A DNA stretch of 6,668 bases from an uncultured Ruminococcus sp. (GTDB lineage: Bacteria; Bacillota; Clostridia; Oscillospirales; CAG-272). Of the stretch, positions 1 through 6,480 are shown in pieces. The stretch spans positions 1-6,668 of the forward strand of contig CACZSP010000056.1 of assembly GCA_902783905.1 (NCBI GenBank). Direction: 5' to 3'. Under the pieces are notes generated by a model. It was not told the DNA's origin and made no database searches. It worked only from the letters and a program-made list of their open reading frames with translations. A program made the position numbers and the translations under genes. Every line of letters starts with the position of its first letter. Positions within the stretch are counted from its first letter, which is position 1.

Positions 1-805
1 CGGCATCGGTTGCCTCGGGGGTGGATTCGGGCTCGGTCGCTTCGGGAGTCGTGGCCGGAACGGTCGCTTCGGGAGTCGTGGCGGCCGGAGAGGTCTCGGG
101 CTCGGTCTCGGCTACCTTGCCCCAGGCAAGTCCCTTGGTGACGTAGCAGTTGGTGATCGTCGAGATCTGGTTTGCGTAGTAGACGTAGAAGTAAAGTCCG
201 AGGGTATCGGTATCAAAGAAGGGGATCTCGAGGAAGGGCTCGCAGGTATCGAACTCGACGTACTTGTCGGTCGTGACGTCCTTTACGTAAAGGGTGAGGA
301 CGTTGTCGACTCCGTTAATTTCGAGCGCGTAGTCCTGAATGACGGCGTCAACGTTGATGCCGAGATCGGAGAAGTTGTGATAGTCGTGCCCCGAAAGAGA
401 GGACGCGACGTTCATAAGCTTGATCTTGTCGGCATATCCGTATACGCCGTATTTCGCGTCGGGATAAAAACCGATGGCGGCTTTTTCTTCACGGGTGACT
501 GTCCAGTAGACGGTGTAGAGGCTGGTCTCGTTGAGCGGAAGTCCCTCGACCGGGCCGCCCCACCATGCCTGGATTTTGTCCTGGAGGTTTTCGAAGGTGC
601 ACTTTCCGCTGTCGGCGGGATCTACGGTGACCTTCATCTCACCCTTAGTCTTCTCGGGCTTCCAGAAATCGTCGCCGTTGAAGTTGGCGGTATAGAGGAT
701 GTCTCCGTCGTTGGCGGAGGTATACAGGTCGGCGGCGGATGCCGTCGGGATCAGGAGTGCCGCGAAAAGAATTGCGGCGATCATGACCGAAAGAACTTTT
801 TTCAT
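1..805 (-). CDS. Secreted protein of unknown function with Pro/Thr/Glu-rich repeat tail (3' end beyond window)
   Basis: I do not recognise the family. The frame is open from ATG at 805 to the window edge (268 codons), so the C-terminus is missing. Residues 1-25 form a classical signal peptide: KK, a hydrophobic core, then an Ala-Ser-Ala site with cleavage likely after residue 24. Residues 26-230 are rich in aromatic residues and beta-prone stretches (for example the WWGG at 81-84), with three Cys (69, 188, 220). That fits an extracellular beta-sandwich, which is inference from composition. From about 232 the chain becomes a Pro/Thr/Glu linker with 9-residue repeats (TTPEAT). In Firmicutes such linkers often precede a C-terminal anchor or membrane segment, which would lie outside the window. 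AAGGAG sits about 8 bases before the ATG. The gene follows the SPFH gene by 33 bases with no terminator between, so it is probably the last visible gene of the operon. Existence and export are well supported; function is open. Confidence 0.85.
   Translation of the reverse strand, partial: MKKVLSVMIAAILFAALLIPTASAADLYTSANDGDILYTANFNGDDFWKPEKTKGEMKVTVDPADSGKCTFENLQDKIQAWWGGPVEGLPLNETSLYTVYWTVTREEKAAIGFYPDAKYGVYGYADKIKLMNVASSLSGHDYHNFSDLGINVDAVIQDYALEINGVDNVLTLYVKDVTTDKYVEFDTCEPFLEIPFFDTDTLGLYFYVYYANQISTITNCYVTKGLAWGKVAETEPETSPAATTPEATVPATTPEATEPESTPEATDA
7..82 (-). repeat. 27-bp in-frame tandem repeat in the secreted protein tail
   Basis: Three units start 27 bases apart (7, 34, 61). A 22-base core is identical at 34-55 and 61-82, and the copy at 7-28 is degenerate. 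Each unit encodes nine residues around the motif S/T-T-P-E-A-T. The near-identity of two copies suggests recent duplication or slippage, so copy number may vary among strains. The array might continue past the left edge. Confidence 0.85.
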
Positions 806-838
806 CGTTTTTCTCCTTTTCGGATTTTTATTTTTTGT

Positions 839-1828
839 TTACTGAACCAGATCTTTGTACTCCGGGTCGTCGGCGATCTTTTCGCAGCATTCGTCCGGCT
901 GCTTTTGCGCCGGCTGTTCGGGAGCCGGCGGAGTTACGTCGCCTATCCCTGCCGTTTCGGAAAAGTACACGTTGCGGCGGACAGAGTTTACAGCGTCGGT
1001 CGGAACGATGATCTTCGACGCCTTTCCGTCGGCGAGACGGACGAGGGATTCATAGCGCTTGAGTTCGAGAACGGCGTCGTTGGGATCGGCTGCCTTGAGC
1101 GCCCTGAGACCGTCAGCTTCGGCCTGTCTTGCAAGCAGCAGCGCCTTCGCTTCGCCTTCGGCGCGGGCGATGCGCGCGTCGCGTTCGCCTTCCGCTTTGA
1201 GGATCATCGCCTGCTTGTCACCTTCGGCGCGGGTGATGGCCGCCTGCTTGTGGCCTTCCGCCTGAAGAAGCGTCTCGCGGCGTTCTCTTTCGGCTCTCAT
1301 CTGCTTTTCCATCGCCTCGCGTATGTCGGCGGGAGGCATGATGTTCCTGATCTCGACGCGGATGACCTTGATGCCCCAGGGGTCGGTCTCGCGGTCGATT
1401 ATCTCCTGCATCTTCGCGTTGATTGTGTCGCGGGAGGTGAGCGATTCGTCGAGAGAAAGCTCGCCGACGATGTTACGGAGCGTGGTCGCCGTGAGATTCG
1501 CGAGGGCGTTCATCGGGTTTACGACTCCGTAGGCGTAGAGTTTCGCGTCGAAAATGCGGTAGTAGACGACGGCGTCTATCTGCATAGTGACGTTGTCCGA
1601 AGTAATGACCGGCTGGGGCGGGGTGTCAAGCACCTGCTCCATAAGGGTCGCACGGTTGGTTATCGCGTCGATAAAAGGAAATTTGTAGTGAAGTCCGGCT
1701 TCCCAGACGGCGTGGAATTTTCCGAGGCGCTCGACCACGAAGGTGTGCGCCTGCGGAACGATCCGCAGACCCGCGAAAAACAGGATGATGACGATGACCG
1801 ACGGGATGATGATTGCATAAGGCGGCAT
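839..1828 (-). CDS. SPFH/Band 7 domain membrane protein (slipin/paraslipin, QmcA-like)
   Basis: This 329-residue protein has the layout of bacterial slipins. A single N-terminal hydrophobic segment (residues about 4-20) is followed by the Band 7 core (about 21-180), with VVERLGKF at 31-38, the aromatic/proline stretch near 46-52, and VVNPMNAL near 102-109. A long charged helix (about 165-245) contains four AEG motifs at exact 11-residue steps (190, 201, 212, 223), typical of the SPFH coiled coil that drives oligomerisation. The tail (about 295-329) is Pro/Gln-rich and contains a Cys-Cys pair at 314-315. Known members form membrane microdomain cages and often pair with NfeD or FtsH partners; no NfeD gene is adjacent here. 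GGAGG lies about 7 bases upstream of the ATG. The gene starts 18 bases after the glycoside hydrolase stop, so co-transcription is likely. Family assignment is firm. The substrate or partner in this operon is unknown. Confidence 0.93.
   Translation of the reverse strand: MPPYAIIIPSVIVIILFFAGLRIVPQAHTFVVERLGKFHAVWEAGLHYKFPFIDAITNRATLMEQVLDTPPQPVITSDNVTMQIDAVVYYRIFDAKLYAYGVVNPMNALANLTATTLRNIVGELSLDESLTSRDTINAKMQEIIDRETDPWGIKVIRVEIRNIMPPADIREAMEKQMRAERERRETLLQAEGHKQAAITRAEGDKQAMILKAEGERDARIARAEGEAKALLLARQAEADGLRALKAADPNDAVLELKRYESLVRLADGKASKIIVPTDAVNSVRRNVYFSETAGIGDVTPPAPEQPAQKQPDECCEKIADDPEYKDLVQ
1133..1264 (-). repeat. 33-bp periodic repeat encoding 11-residue coiled-coil units of the SPFH protein
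   Basis: Residues 189-232 of the SPFH protein consist of four 11-residue units, each carrying Ala-Glu-Gly followed by charged residues and Ala. The DNA keeps the periodicity: the core CGCCTGCTTGT occurs at 1208 and again at 1241, exactly 33 bases apart. An 11-residue (hendecad) spacing suits a nearly straight coiled coil. It is part of the gene, not a separate element. Confidence 0.8.
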
Positions 1829-1846
1829 TTTTCTGTTCCTCCGGAA

Positions 1847-4800
1847 TTATTGGTTTTCGGATTTATCCGATGAAAATTCGCGTATGACGGGCTCCGAGAG
1901 CAGTCCCTGGCGGACGAGCCGGTAGCCGTAGGTCCATGAGTCTCCCGACGTCCTCCAGGCGGACGGACTCGGATAGGCGAGAAGCTCGTCGGCGCAGTGG
2001 ATGCGTCCGAAAGCGTTTGCCCTGCTGAAATACAGCTTCACGTCAAGGCGGTGGCGCCCCGGCTTAAGCCCTTCAAAAACGGTCGAATAGGGTGCGAAGG
2101 CGCCGCATACCGGTTTCCTTCCGTCGACCGATATTTCGTAAACGGCAGCTCTCCAGTGAGGGATGCGTATTTCGACGTCAGGAAGAGAGGTGTCGAAGTG
2201 CATCCGGTAGGTGACGGCGCCTCCGTAGAAGGGGAATCCTTCCGTGCAGAGATCTCCGAAACCGACCGAGGCGGGCATGCGCACGACCGTTTGTCTGTTT
2301 CCGGACAGCTTCACTCCGAATCCGCCGAGCAGATAGACGCGTTCGGCTGCCGTCCGCTTCCCGAACGGGAAGGAAAGTTCGACGGTGTGTTTCCCCGGGC
2401 CGAACTCCGGCAGCGAAACGGTTTTAACCGATTTGTCGACGTAGTATCCGTTCACCGCGGACGGGACCGGCTTTCCGTCGAATCTGATCGACGTATCCTC
2501 CGCCGCCTCGAGTGCAAGCAGTGGCTTTTTCACACTGACGTCGCTGTCGAAGCAGGCGCGCAGGGAGAGGACGTGAGCGTTCGGTTCGGGAGCGATGCAC
2601 CAGGGCTGGTTTGCGCTTCCGCCCCACGGCTCCCAGCCGAGACGTCTGCGCAGGAGAGTGTCGATCCTGAGTATTTCCTCCGGGCCCTCGAAGGGGGCTC
2701 CGTCGAAAGAGTATTCGAAGATATCGAGAAGCAGGGCGTTGGGTTCGTCGGGTATGATCGCGGCTTCGCGCAGGGTGAGCCCGTGATGATCGACGGATAC
2801 GGCAGGCTTTTCGCTTCTGATTTTTGCCGCGCGCGCCTCGCCCCGGCGCAGCGGTTCGAGCTTCAGAAGAAGACTGTCGTGCGGGTAAAGGACGTACGGA
2901 ACGGCGGTCTTTCCGTTTTCGGCGGTGAAGGAGACGGGACGCGTTTTTCCGGTTACGGTGTCGTAAAGGGTCGGTTTCCACTCTCCGCGGACGGTTATGC
3001 GGACCGACTGCCTTTGCGAGATATCCGGATTGTAGGGATTGGTCCCGCGGCATACGAAAAGCCAGCGGCTCTTTCCGTCCTCGCGCAGAGCCGAGAAGAG
3101 CTCTCCCGTGCGGGAACCGTTGGTATTCCTGATATCGACGTCCCGGACCTCCTCCAGTTCGGCGAGGAGCGAGGCGCGGGTGAATTCGGTGCGGACCGAA
3201 AGGGGCGACGACCAGAGCTTTTCAGGGACGTCGGAGGGCTTCGCGTCCATATATTTCGGGGCGGCGCCGAGGAAGATCAGCTTTCCGCCCTCTTCGGCGA
3301 ATTTCTTCAGTCTTTCGAGGGTCGTGCTCCTGAGCGTGTCGCAGCCGGGAACGACGACGGCGTCGTATTTCATCCGTCCTACGCAGAGGGGGTTGCCGCC
3401 CTTTTCGCACTGAGAGGGAAGGAGCGATTCGCTGATATAATCGAAATCGACCGAACCGAACAGCAGCCAGTTCGTCACGCTTTCGAAGCATCCGTCGAGG
3501 CGGGAACGGTCGGCTTCCGTCTGAGAGGAGGGGCCCCATCTGAGCCAAAGGGACTCGACGGGATGAACGACTCCTACTCTTATCGCCGGTCTTCCTCTCG
3601 TCAGCGCGGTGTTGAGACGGGCGAAGTGATTCTCTACGAGAGAATACTTCGACCACCAGCTTGACTGATAGTTTATGCTGGCGGGATAGTCGCGCTTCGA
3701 CTCTCCCTCCATCGATACCCATGACAGGTGAGGGACGCGCACGGTGACGCCGAGCGCCGCCTGCCAGTCTCCCTGGAGCTTGTGCCCGCGGAAGTCGTAC
3801 GACCAGTCGGTGACTCCGTACAGCTCGCTCATGACTCCCTCGCGTCCGTACTGGTGGGCGACCGACGCCGCCTGCTTGGCCGTCGTGTATTCGTGACGGT
3901 CGGCGAGCATGTCGATGCCGGGAAGCTGGAAGGCGCTGAGCGACCTCATGACCTCGCCGACGGCGGCTGTCTGGGACGAGAGACTGGGCTCGCGCATCAT
4001 GTGTCCGGTCAGGGCTATGCCGTGCCGGTCGCACCATCCGCCGAGATTCGAGGCGAAGCCGTCGACGAATCTCTGGCAGGCGTGATCGTGGTAGTGATAA
4101 CGGAAGGTCGAAACTCCGTCCGGCAGTTCCCAGAGAAGCTCGGGAATGTGCGGGACTATATCCTCGCCGTACGCCGCGCGGAAGGTTTCGGGCAGATCGT
4201 CGGTCCAGGGAAGGGCGACGTCGTTTTCCGATTCCGGGAAGGGAAGTGTCTGCTTGTGCGTGAACTGCGGTTCGTCGGTGAAGATGGCGGGCACGGTCTT
4301 TCCGAATTCCGCGCCGACCTTTTCATAATATTTTTCGTGTGTGACTTCGATAAATCTGTCGATAGCCGCCCTGTTCATCAGGTCGGCGTAGGTGTATCCG
4401 TTGTATCTCGGGCTGCACTGCGGGGATTCGACGTAGGCGAACCATTCCTTCCCCTCCGCCCTTTCGCCGTCTCCGAGCATACGGTATGAGGAAAGACAGC
4501 CGTTTTCGTCGAGCTTGATATCGAATCTCGCGAGCAGCTTTCCGTTGCCCGATCTTTTCGCGGTCTGCGCCTCGCTGCCCTCGCGCTTCTGACCGCCCAG
4601 TTCCTCGTACGGAGTACGGGTCACGAGAAGATAGCGGATGCGGTATTTTTCCTCGCGCGTCACGAGGCCTCCGGCGAATCCGGACGGCCATCTGTCCTCG
4701 TCGTACAGCCAGGCGAGCATCTTTTCCGACTTTGCCTTTTCGGTGCAGGCGGCGACGAGGTCCATGAATTCCTTTCCGAGGTACTCGGTCGCCATTCCCG

Positions 4801-4981
4801 AGCGCACGTGCATGTGGAAGCCGCCGAAACCCATCTTCTTAAGCACTTCGATCTGGCGGAGCAGCTCGTCCTTTTCAAGCCGGCAGTTCCATGCCCAGAA
4901 GGGCGTTCCCCGGTATTCGCAGGTCGGCTCGGCGAAAAGCTTTGCCGGCAGCGAGGGCGATTCGTTCTTGCGGTAGAGCAT
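1847..4981 (-). CDS. Large cytoplasmic GH106-like glycoside hydrolase (putative alpha-L-rhamnosidase)
   Basis: The 1044-residue product resembles the GH106/alpha-L-rhamnosidase-related family in length and motifs. N-terminal signatures are RGTPFWAWN (24-32), GFGGFHMHVRSG (51-62) and WLYDEDRWPSGFAGG (91-105), in a probable (beta/alpha)8 barrel of about 20-460. Candidate catalytic or metal-binding acids are Glu237 (FTDEPQF) and Glu386 (MSELYG), chosen by motif position only. Residues 467-575 look like a Rossmann/class-I-amidotransferase-like domain (YDAVVVPGCDTL, then FAEEGGKLIFLG), as in several large hydrolases. The C-terminal part (about 800-1030) looks like beta-sandwich, galactose-binding type modules. 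There is no signal peptide, so it should act on imported oligosaccharides. GGAG lies 8 bases before the ATG, 18 bases after the rhaA stop. That neighbour supports rhamnose release (EC 3.2.1.40 type), but GH106-like proteins include many uncharacterised members, so another sugar is possible. The frame is intact. Confidence 0.85.
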   Translation of the reverse strand: MLYRKNESPSLPAKLFAEPTCEYRGTPFWAWNCRLEKDELLRQIEVLKKMGFGGFHMHVRSGMATEYLGKEFMDLVAACTEKAKSEKMLAWLYDEDRWPSGFAGGLVTREEKYRIRYLLVTRTPYEELGGQKREGSEAQTAKRSGNGKLLARFDIKLDENGCLSSYRMLGDGERAEGKEWFAYVESPQCSPRYNGYTYADLMNRAAIDRFIEVTHEKYYEKVGAEFGKTVPAIFTDEPQFTHKQTLPFPESENDVALPWTDDLPETFRAAYGEDIVPHIPELLWELPDGVSTFRYHYHDHACQRFVDGFASNLGGWCDRHGIALTGHMMREPSLSSQTAAVGEVMRSLSAFQLPGIDMLADRHEYTTAKQAASVAHQYGREGVMSELYGVTDWSYDFRGHKLQGDWQAALGVTVRVPHLSWVSMEGESKRDYPASINYQSSWWSKYSLVENHFARLNTALTRGRPAIRVGVVHPVESLWLRWGPSSQTEADRSRLDGCFESVTNWLLFGSVDFDYISESLLPSQCEKGGNPLCVGRMKYDAVVVPGCDTLRSTTLERLKKFAEEGGKLIFLGAAPKYMDAKPSDVPEKLWSSPLSVRTEFTRASLLAELEEVRDVDIRNTNGSRTGELFSALREDGKSRWLFVCRGTNPYNPDISQRQSVRITVRGEWKPTLYDTVTGKTRPVSFTAENGKTAVPYVLYPHDSLLLKLEPLRRGEARAAKIRSEKPAVSVDHHGLTLREAAIIPDEPNALLLDIFEYSFDGAPFEGPEEILRIDTLLRRRLGWEPWGGSANQPWCIAPEPNAHVLSLRACFDSDVSVKKPLLALEAAEDTSIRFDGKPVPSAVNGYYVDKSVKTVSLPEFGPGKHTVELSFPFGKRTAAERVYLLGGFGVKLSGNRQTVVRMPASVGFGDLCTEGFPFYGGAVTYRMHFDTSLPDVEIRIPHWRAAVYEISVDGRKPVCGAFAPYSTVFEGLKPGRHRLDVKLYFSRANAFGRIHCADELLAYPSPSAWRTSGDSWTYGYRLVRQGLLSEPVIREFSSDKSENQ

Positions 4982-4999
4982 AGCGGTTCTCCGTTCTGT

Positions 5000-6259
5000 T
5001 TATCTTTTTGAGGTGACTTTCTTTTCGTACTGTTTTACCGAATCCAGCCATTCGATGCCCGGTTCGACACCCGAGCGGCGGCAGTATTCCTCCCAGACGG
5101 CGGCAAAGGGCGCCGTTTTGAATTCCTCGGTGAGTACGAAAAGATCGGTGAATTCGGCGTTTTCCTGAAGTTCGGCCGCTTTTTCGTGCGGGAAGAGGAA
5201 GGCGTAAAGGAGGGCTTTCCTGAAGGATCTCGCTCCGCTGACCCAGGCGGCGATCCTGTTTATGCTGGCGTCGAAATAATCGAGGGCGAGGAAGAAGGCG
5301 TCGGGATCCCCGGCGCGTGCTATCTCCATGGCGATGTCCCTGATCTCGTCGTCGAATCTGACCACGTGGTCGCTGTCCCAGCGGACGCCGCGGGTGACGT
5401 GAAGAGCGACCCTGTCGCAGAAGAGAAGCATCGAGGGGATCTTGTCGGCTACCGATTCGGTGGGATGATAGTGACCGTTGTCCATCAGCGGGACGAGTCC
5501 GCGGGTCAGGGCGTAGCTGTTGCAGAATTCCGCCGAGCCGACGGTATACGATTCGACGCCGATGCCGAAGACCTTCGATTCGAGGGAAACCGAGACAAGG
5601 TCGCGGTCGTATCCGCTGTCGAGGATCCGGTCCATCGAATCGGCGAAACGGGCGCGCGGCGAATACCTGTCTGCCGGGACGTCCTTCAGGCCGTCGGGGA
5701 TCCAGAAGTTGACGAGGCAGCGCGATCCGGTCTCACGGGCGAAATACTCGGCGATGCGCAGACAGCAGATACCGTGCCTGATCCAGAACTCGCGGACCTC
5801 GTCGTCCGGGCTTGAAAGAGTCAGACCGTTTTTGACCATCGGATGCGAGAAAAAGGTCGGATTGAAATCTATTCCCATTCCGAGACGCTTCGCAAAATCC
5901 ACCCAGACTCTGAAATCTTCGGGCTTCAGGGAATCCCTGTCGCTTCTTCTGCCGAAGTCCGGAACGGCGTAGCAGGCGTGAAGATTGAGCCGGAGTTTTC
6001 CGGGTATCAGCGACGCGGCGGTCTCGATGTCGCTCATCAGCTCCTTTACGTTGGTGGCTGCGCCGGGATAGTTGCCGGTAGCCTGTATCCCTCCGTCGAG
6101 AGAGCCCTTTCCCTCGAAGCCGCGAACGTCGTCGCCCTGCCAGCAGTGGAGAGAAACGGGTATGCGCATAAGCCGGGCTATCGCCGCCTCGGCGTCGGAT
6201 CCGAACCTGCGGTATTCCTCTGCCGCGGCAAGATAAGCGGGGTTCTGTTCCTTGTCCAT
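5000..6259 (-). CDS. rhaA: L-rhamnose isomerase RhaA
   Basis: It converts L-rhamnose to L-rhamnulose (EC 5.3.1.14), the first step of the phosphorylating rhamnose pathway, in the cytoplasm with Mn2+. The ATG at 6259 gives 419 residues, the same length as the E. coli enzyme, and identity by eye extends end to end. Matching blocks include PVSLHCWQGDDVRGFEG (34-50), GGIQATGNYPG (56-66), FNPTFFSHP (132-140), WIPDGLKDV (186-194), FGIGVESYTVGS (231-242), HYHPTE (263-268), VRWDSDHVV (292-300) and LDYFDASINRIAAWV (326-340). His263, Asp295 and Asp297 correspond to the annotated metal ligands His262, Asp294 and Asp296 of E. coli RhaA (from memory, offset of one). An in-frame TTG at 6265 is rejected as start because the AAAGG site is spaced 8 bases from the ATG. 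It is the first gene of the leftward operon. Kinase (rhaB) and aldolase (rhaD) genes are not present here. Confidence 0.97.
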   Translation of the reverse strand: MDKEQNPAYLAAAEEYRRFGSDAEAAIARLMRIPVSLHCWQGDDVRGFEGKGSLDGGIQATGNYPGAATNVKELMSDIETAASLIPGKLRLNLHACYAVPDFGRRSDRDSLKPEDFRVWVDFAKRLGMGIDFNPTFFSHPMVKNGLTLSSPDDEVREFWIRHGICCLRIAEYFARETGSRCLVNFWIPDGLKDVPADRYSPRARFADSMDRILDSGYDRDLVSVSLESKVFGIGVESYTVGSAEFCNSYALTRGLVPLMDNGHYHPTESVADKIPSMLLFCDRVALHVTRGVRWDSDHVVRFDDEIRDIAMEIARAGDPDAFFLALDYFDASINRIAAWVSGARSFRKALLYAFLFPHEKAAELQENAEFTDLFVLTEEFKTAPFAAVWEEYCRRSGVEPGIEWLDSVKQYEKKVTSKR

Positions 6260-6267
6260 AATCAAAA

Positions 6268-6273
6268 CCTTTC
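6268..6273 (-). promoter_or_regulatory. rhaA ribosome binding site
   Basis: On the minus strand GAAAGG precedes the ATG at 6259 with an 8-base spacer. The alternative TTG codon at 6265 would leave only two bases, so this site decides for the ATG and a 419-residue RhaA. Confidence 0.7.
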
Positions 6274-6277
6274 GACA

Positions 6278-6289
6278 TTAAATATTTAA
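6278..6289. repeat. 12-bp perfect AT palindrome at the rhaA transcription start region
   Basis: TTAAATATTTAA is a perfect inverted repeat lying between the predicted rhaA -10 and the ribosome binding site, about where transcription should begin. An operator at this position could block initiation. Low base complexity means it may also be chance. Confidence 0.4.
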
Positions 6290-6292
6290 TTA

Positions 6293-6321
6293 ATTATACA
6301 ACATAACAGGCACGTTTGCAA
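6293..6321 (-). promoter_or_regulatory. Predicted sigma-70/SigA promoter of the rhaA operon
   Basis: On the minus strand there is a perfect -10 TATAAT (6293-6298) and a -35 TTGCAA (6316-6321, four of six consensus bases), separated by 17 bases. Transcription would begin near 6286, giving a leader of roughly 27 bases before the ATG. A/T tracts directly upstream of the -35 could act as an UP element. Confidence 0.7.
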
Positions 6322-6342
6322 GCGAAAAAACGTTTTTTTCGC
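6322..6342. repeat. 21-bp inverted repeat abutting the rhaA -35 box
   Basis: Perfect 9-base arms GCGAAAAAA and TTTTTTCGC flank a 3-base centre (CGT). The repeat starts at the base next to the rhaA -35 element. It could be a regulator binding site or an UP-element-like A/T tract. It lacks the GC stem plus U-run expected of a terminator. Confidence 0.6.
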
Positions 6343-6344
6343 GG

Positions 6345-6390
6345 GGAGCGCTCCGCCGGAGTACGAAATGCGGAAGACGGAGCCGCTTCC
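6345..6390. repeat. Cluster of short GC-rich palindromes in the divergent intergenic region
   Basis: Three inverted repeats follow one another: GGAGCGCTCC (6345-6354, perfect), CTCCG-C-CGGAG (6351-6361, overlapping the first), and GGAAG/CTTCC arms at 6372-6376 and 6386-6390. The base CGGAG also recurs as a direct repeat at 6357-6361 and 6378-6382. No open frame explains them. They are either operators or a fragment of a dispersed palindromic repeat family. Confidence 0.5.
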
Positions 6391-6394
6391 TCCT

Positions 6395-6409
6395 CTTTTT
6401 TCAAAAAAG
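6395..6409. repeat. 15-bp A/T inverted repeat upstream of the metY-like promoter
   Basis: CTTTTTT and AAAAAAG arms (7 bases each) surround a single C. The repeat ends four bases before the predicted -35 of the rightward promoter. The stem has only one GC pair per arm, so a terminator is unlikely. Bent DNA or a binding site is possible. Confidence 0.45.
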
Positions 6410-6412
6410 TTC

Positions 6413-6441
6413 TTTATAAATCGCCGAAAATGTGATATACT
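6413..6441 (+). promoter_or_regulatory. Predicted extended -10 promoter of the rightward metY-like gene
   Basis: An extended -10, TGATATACT, places TATACT at 6436-6441 with TG one base upstream. TTTATA at 6413-6418 is a -35 candidate with a 17-base spacer (four of six consensus). Transcription would start near 6448, leaving a leader of about 33 bases. That is too short for an S-box or other methionine riboswitch, and none is visible. Confidence 0.65.
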
Positions 6442-6480
6442 AATATATATTTTATTTTTCGGACAAACCGGGGGTTGATT

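Noticed and set aside
377..1873. 498-codon plus-strand open frame
   Set aside because: It lies antisense across three convincing minus-strand genes and both gaps between them, has no family resemblance, and is rich in Arg/Gly/Val as expected from the complement of GC-rich codons.
1997..3664. 555-codon plus-strand open frame
   Set aside because: It is wholly antisense to the GH106-like gene, whose frame carries clear motifs. The open frame follows from codon bias in the true gene.
3222..4037. 271-codon minus-strand frame overlapping the GH106-like gene
   Set aside because: Same-strand shifted frame, very Arg/Ser/Pro-rich, a typical shadow with no domain signature.
3728..4489. 253-codon plus-strand open frame
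   Set aside because: Antisense to the barrel domain of the GH106-like gene, no recognisable motif.
6263..6265. TTG start extending RhaA by two residues
   Set aside because: The ribosome binding site would be only two bases away, while the ATG at 6259 has an 8-base spacer and gives the E. coli length.
5733..6278. 181-codon minus-strand frame overlapping rhaA
   Set aside because: Shifted frame within rhaA with Arg/Ser-rich composition; the RhaA frame is unambiguous.
6318..6331. Catabolite-responsive element (TGCAAGCG start) near the rhaA promoter
   Set aside because: Only the left half resembles the CcpA consensus; the right half (AAAAAA) fails at several required positions.
6322..6342. Rho-independent terminator reading of the A/T inverted repeat
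   Set aside because: The stem is almost all A-T pairs and the location is upstream of both divergent genes, where no transcript should end.
6448..6480. Methionine-related riboswitch before the metY-like gene
   Set aside because: The predicted leader is only about 33 bases, far too short for an S-box or SAM-II fold, and no conserved helices are visible.
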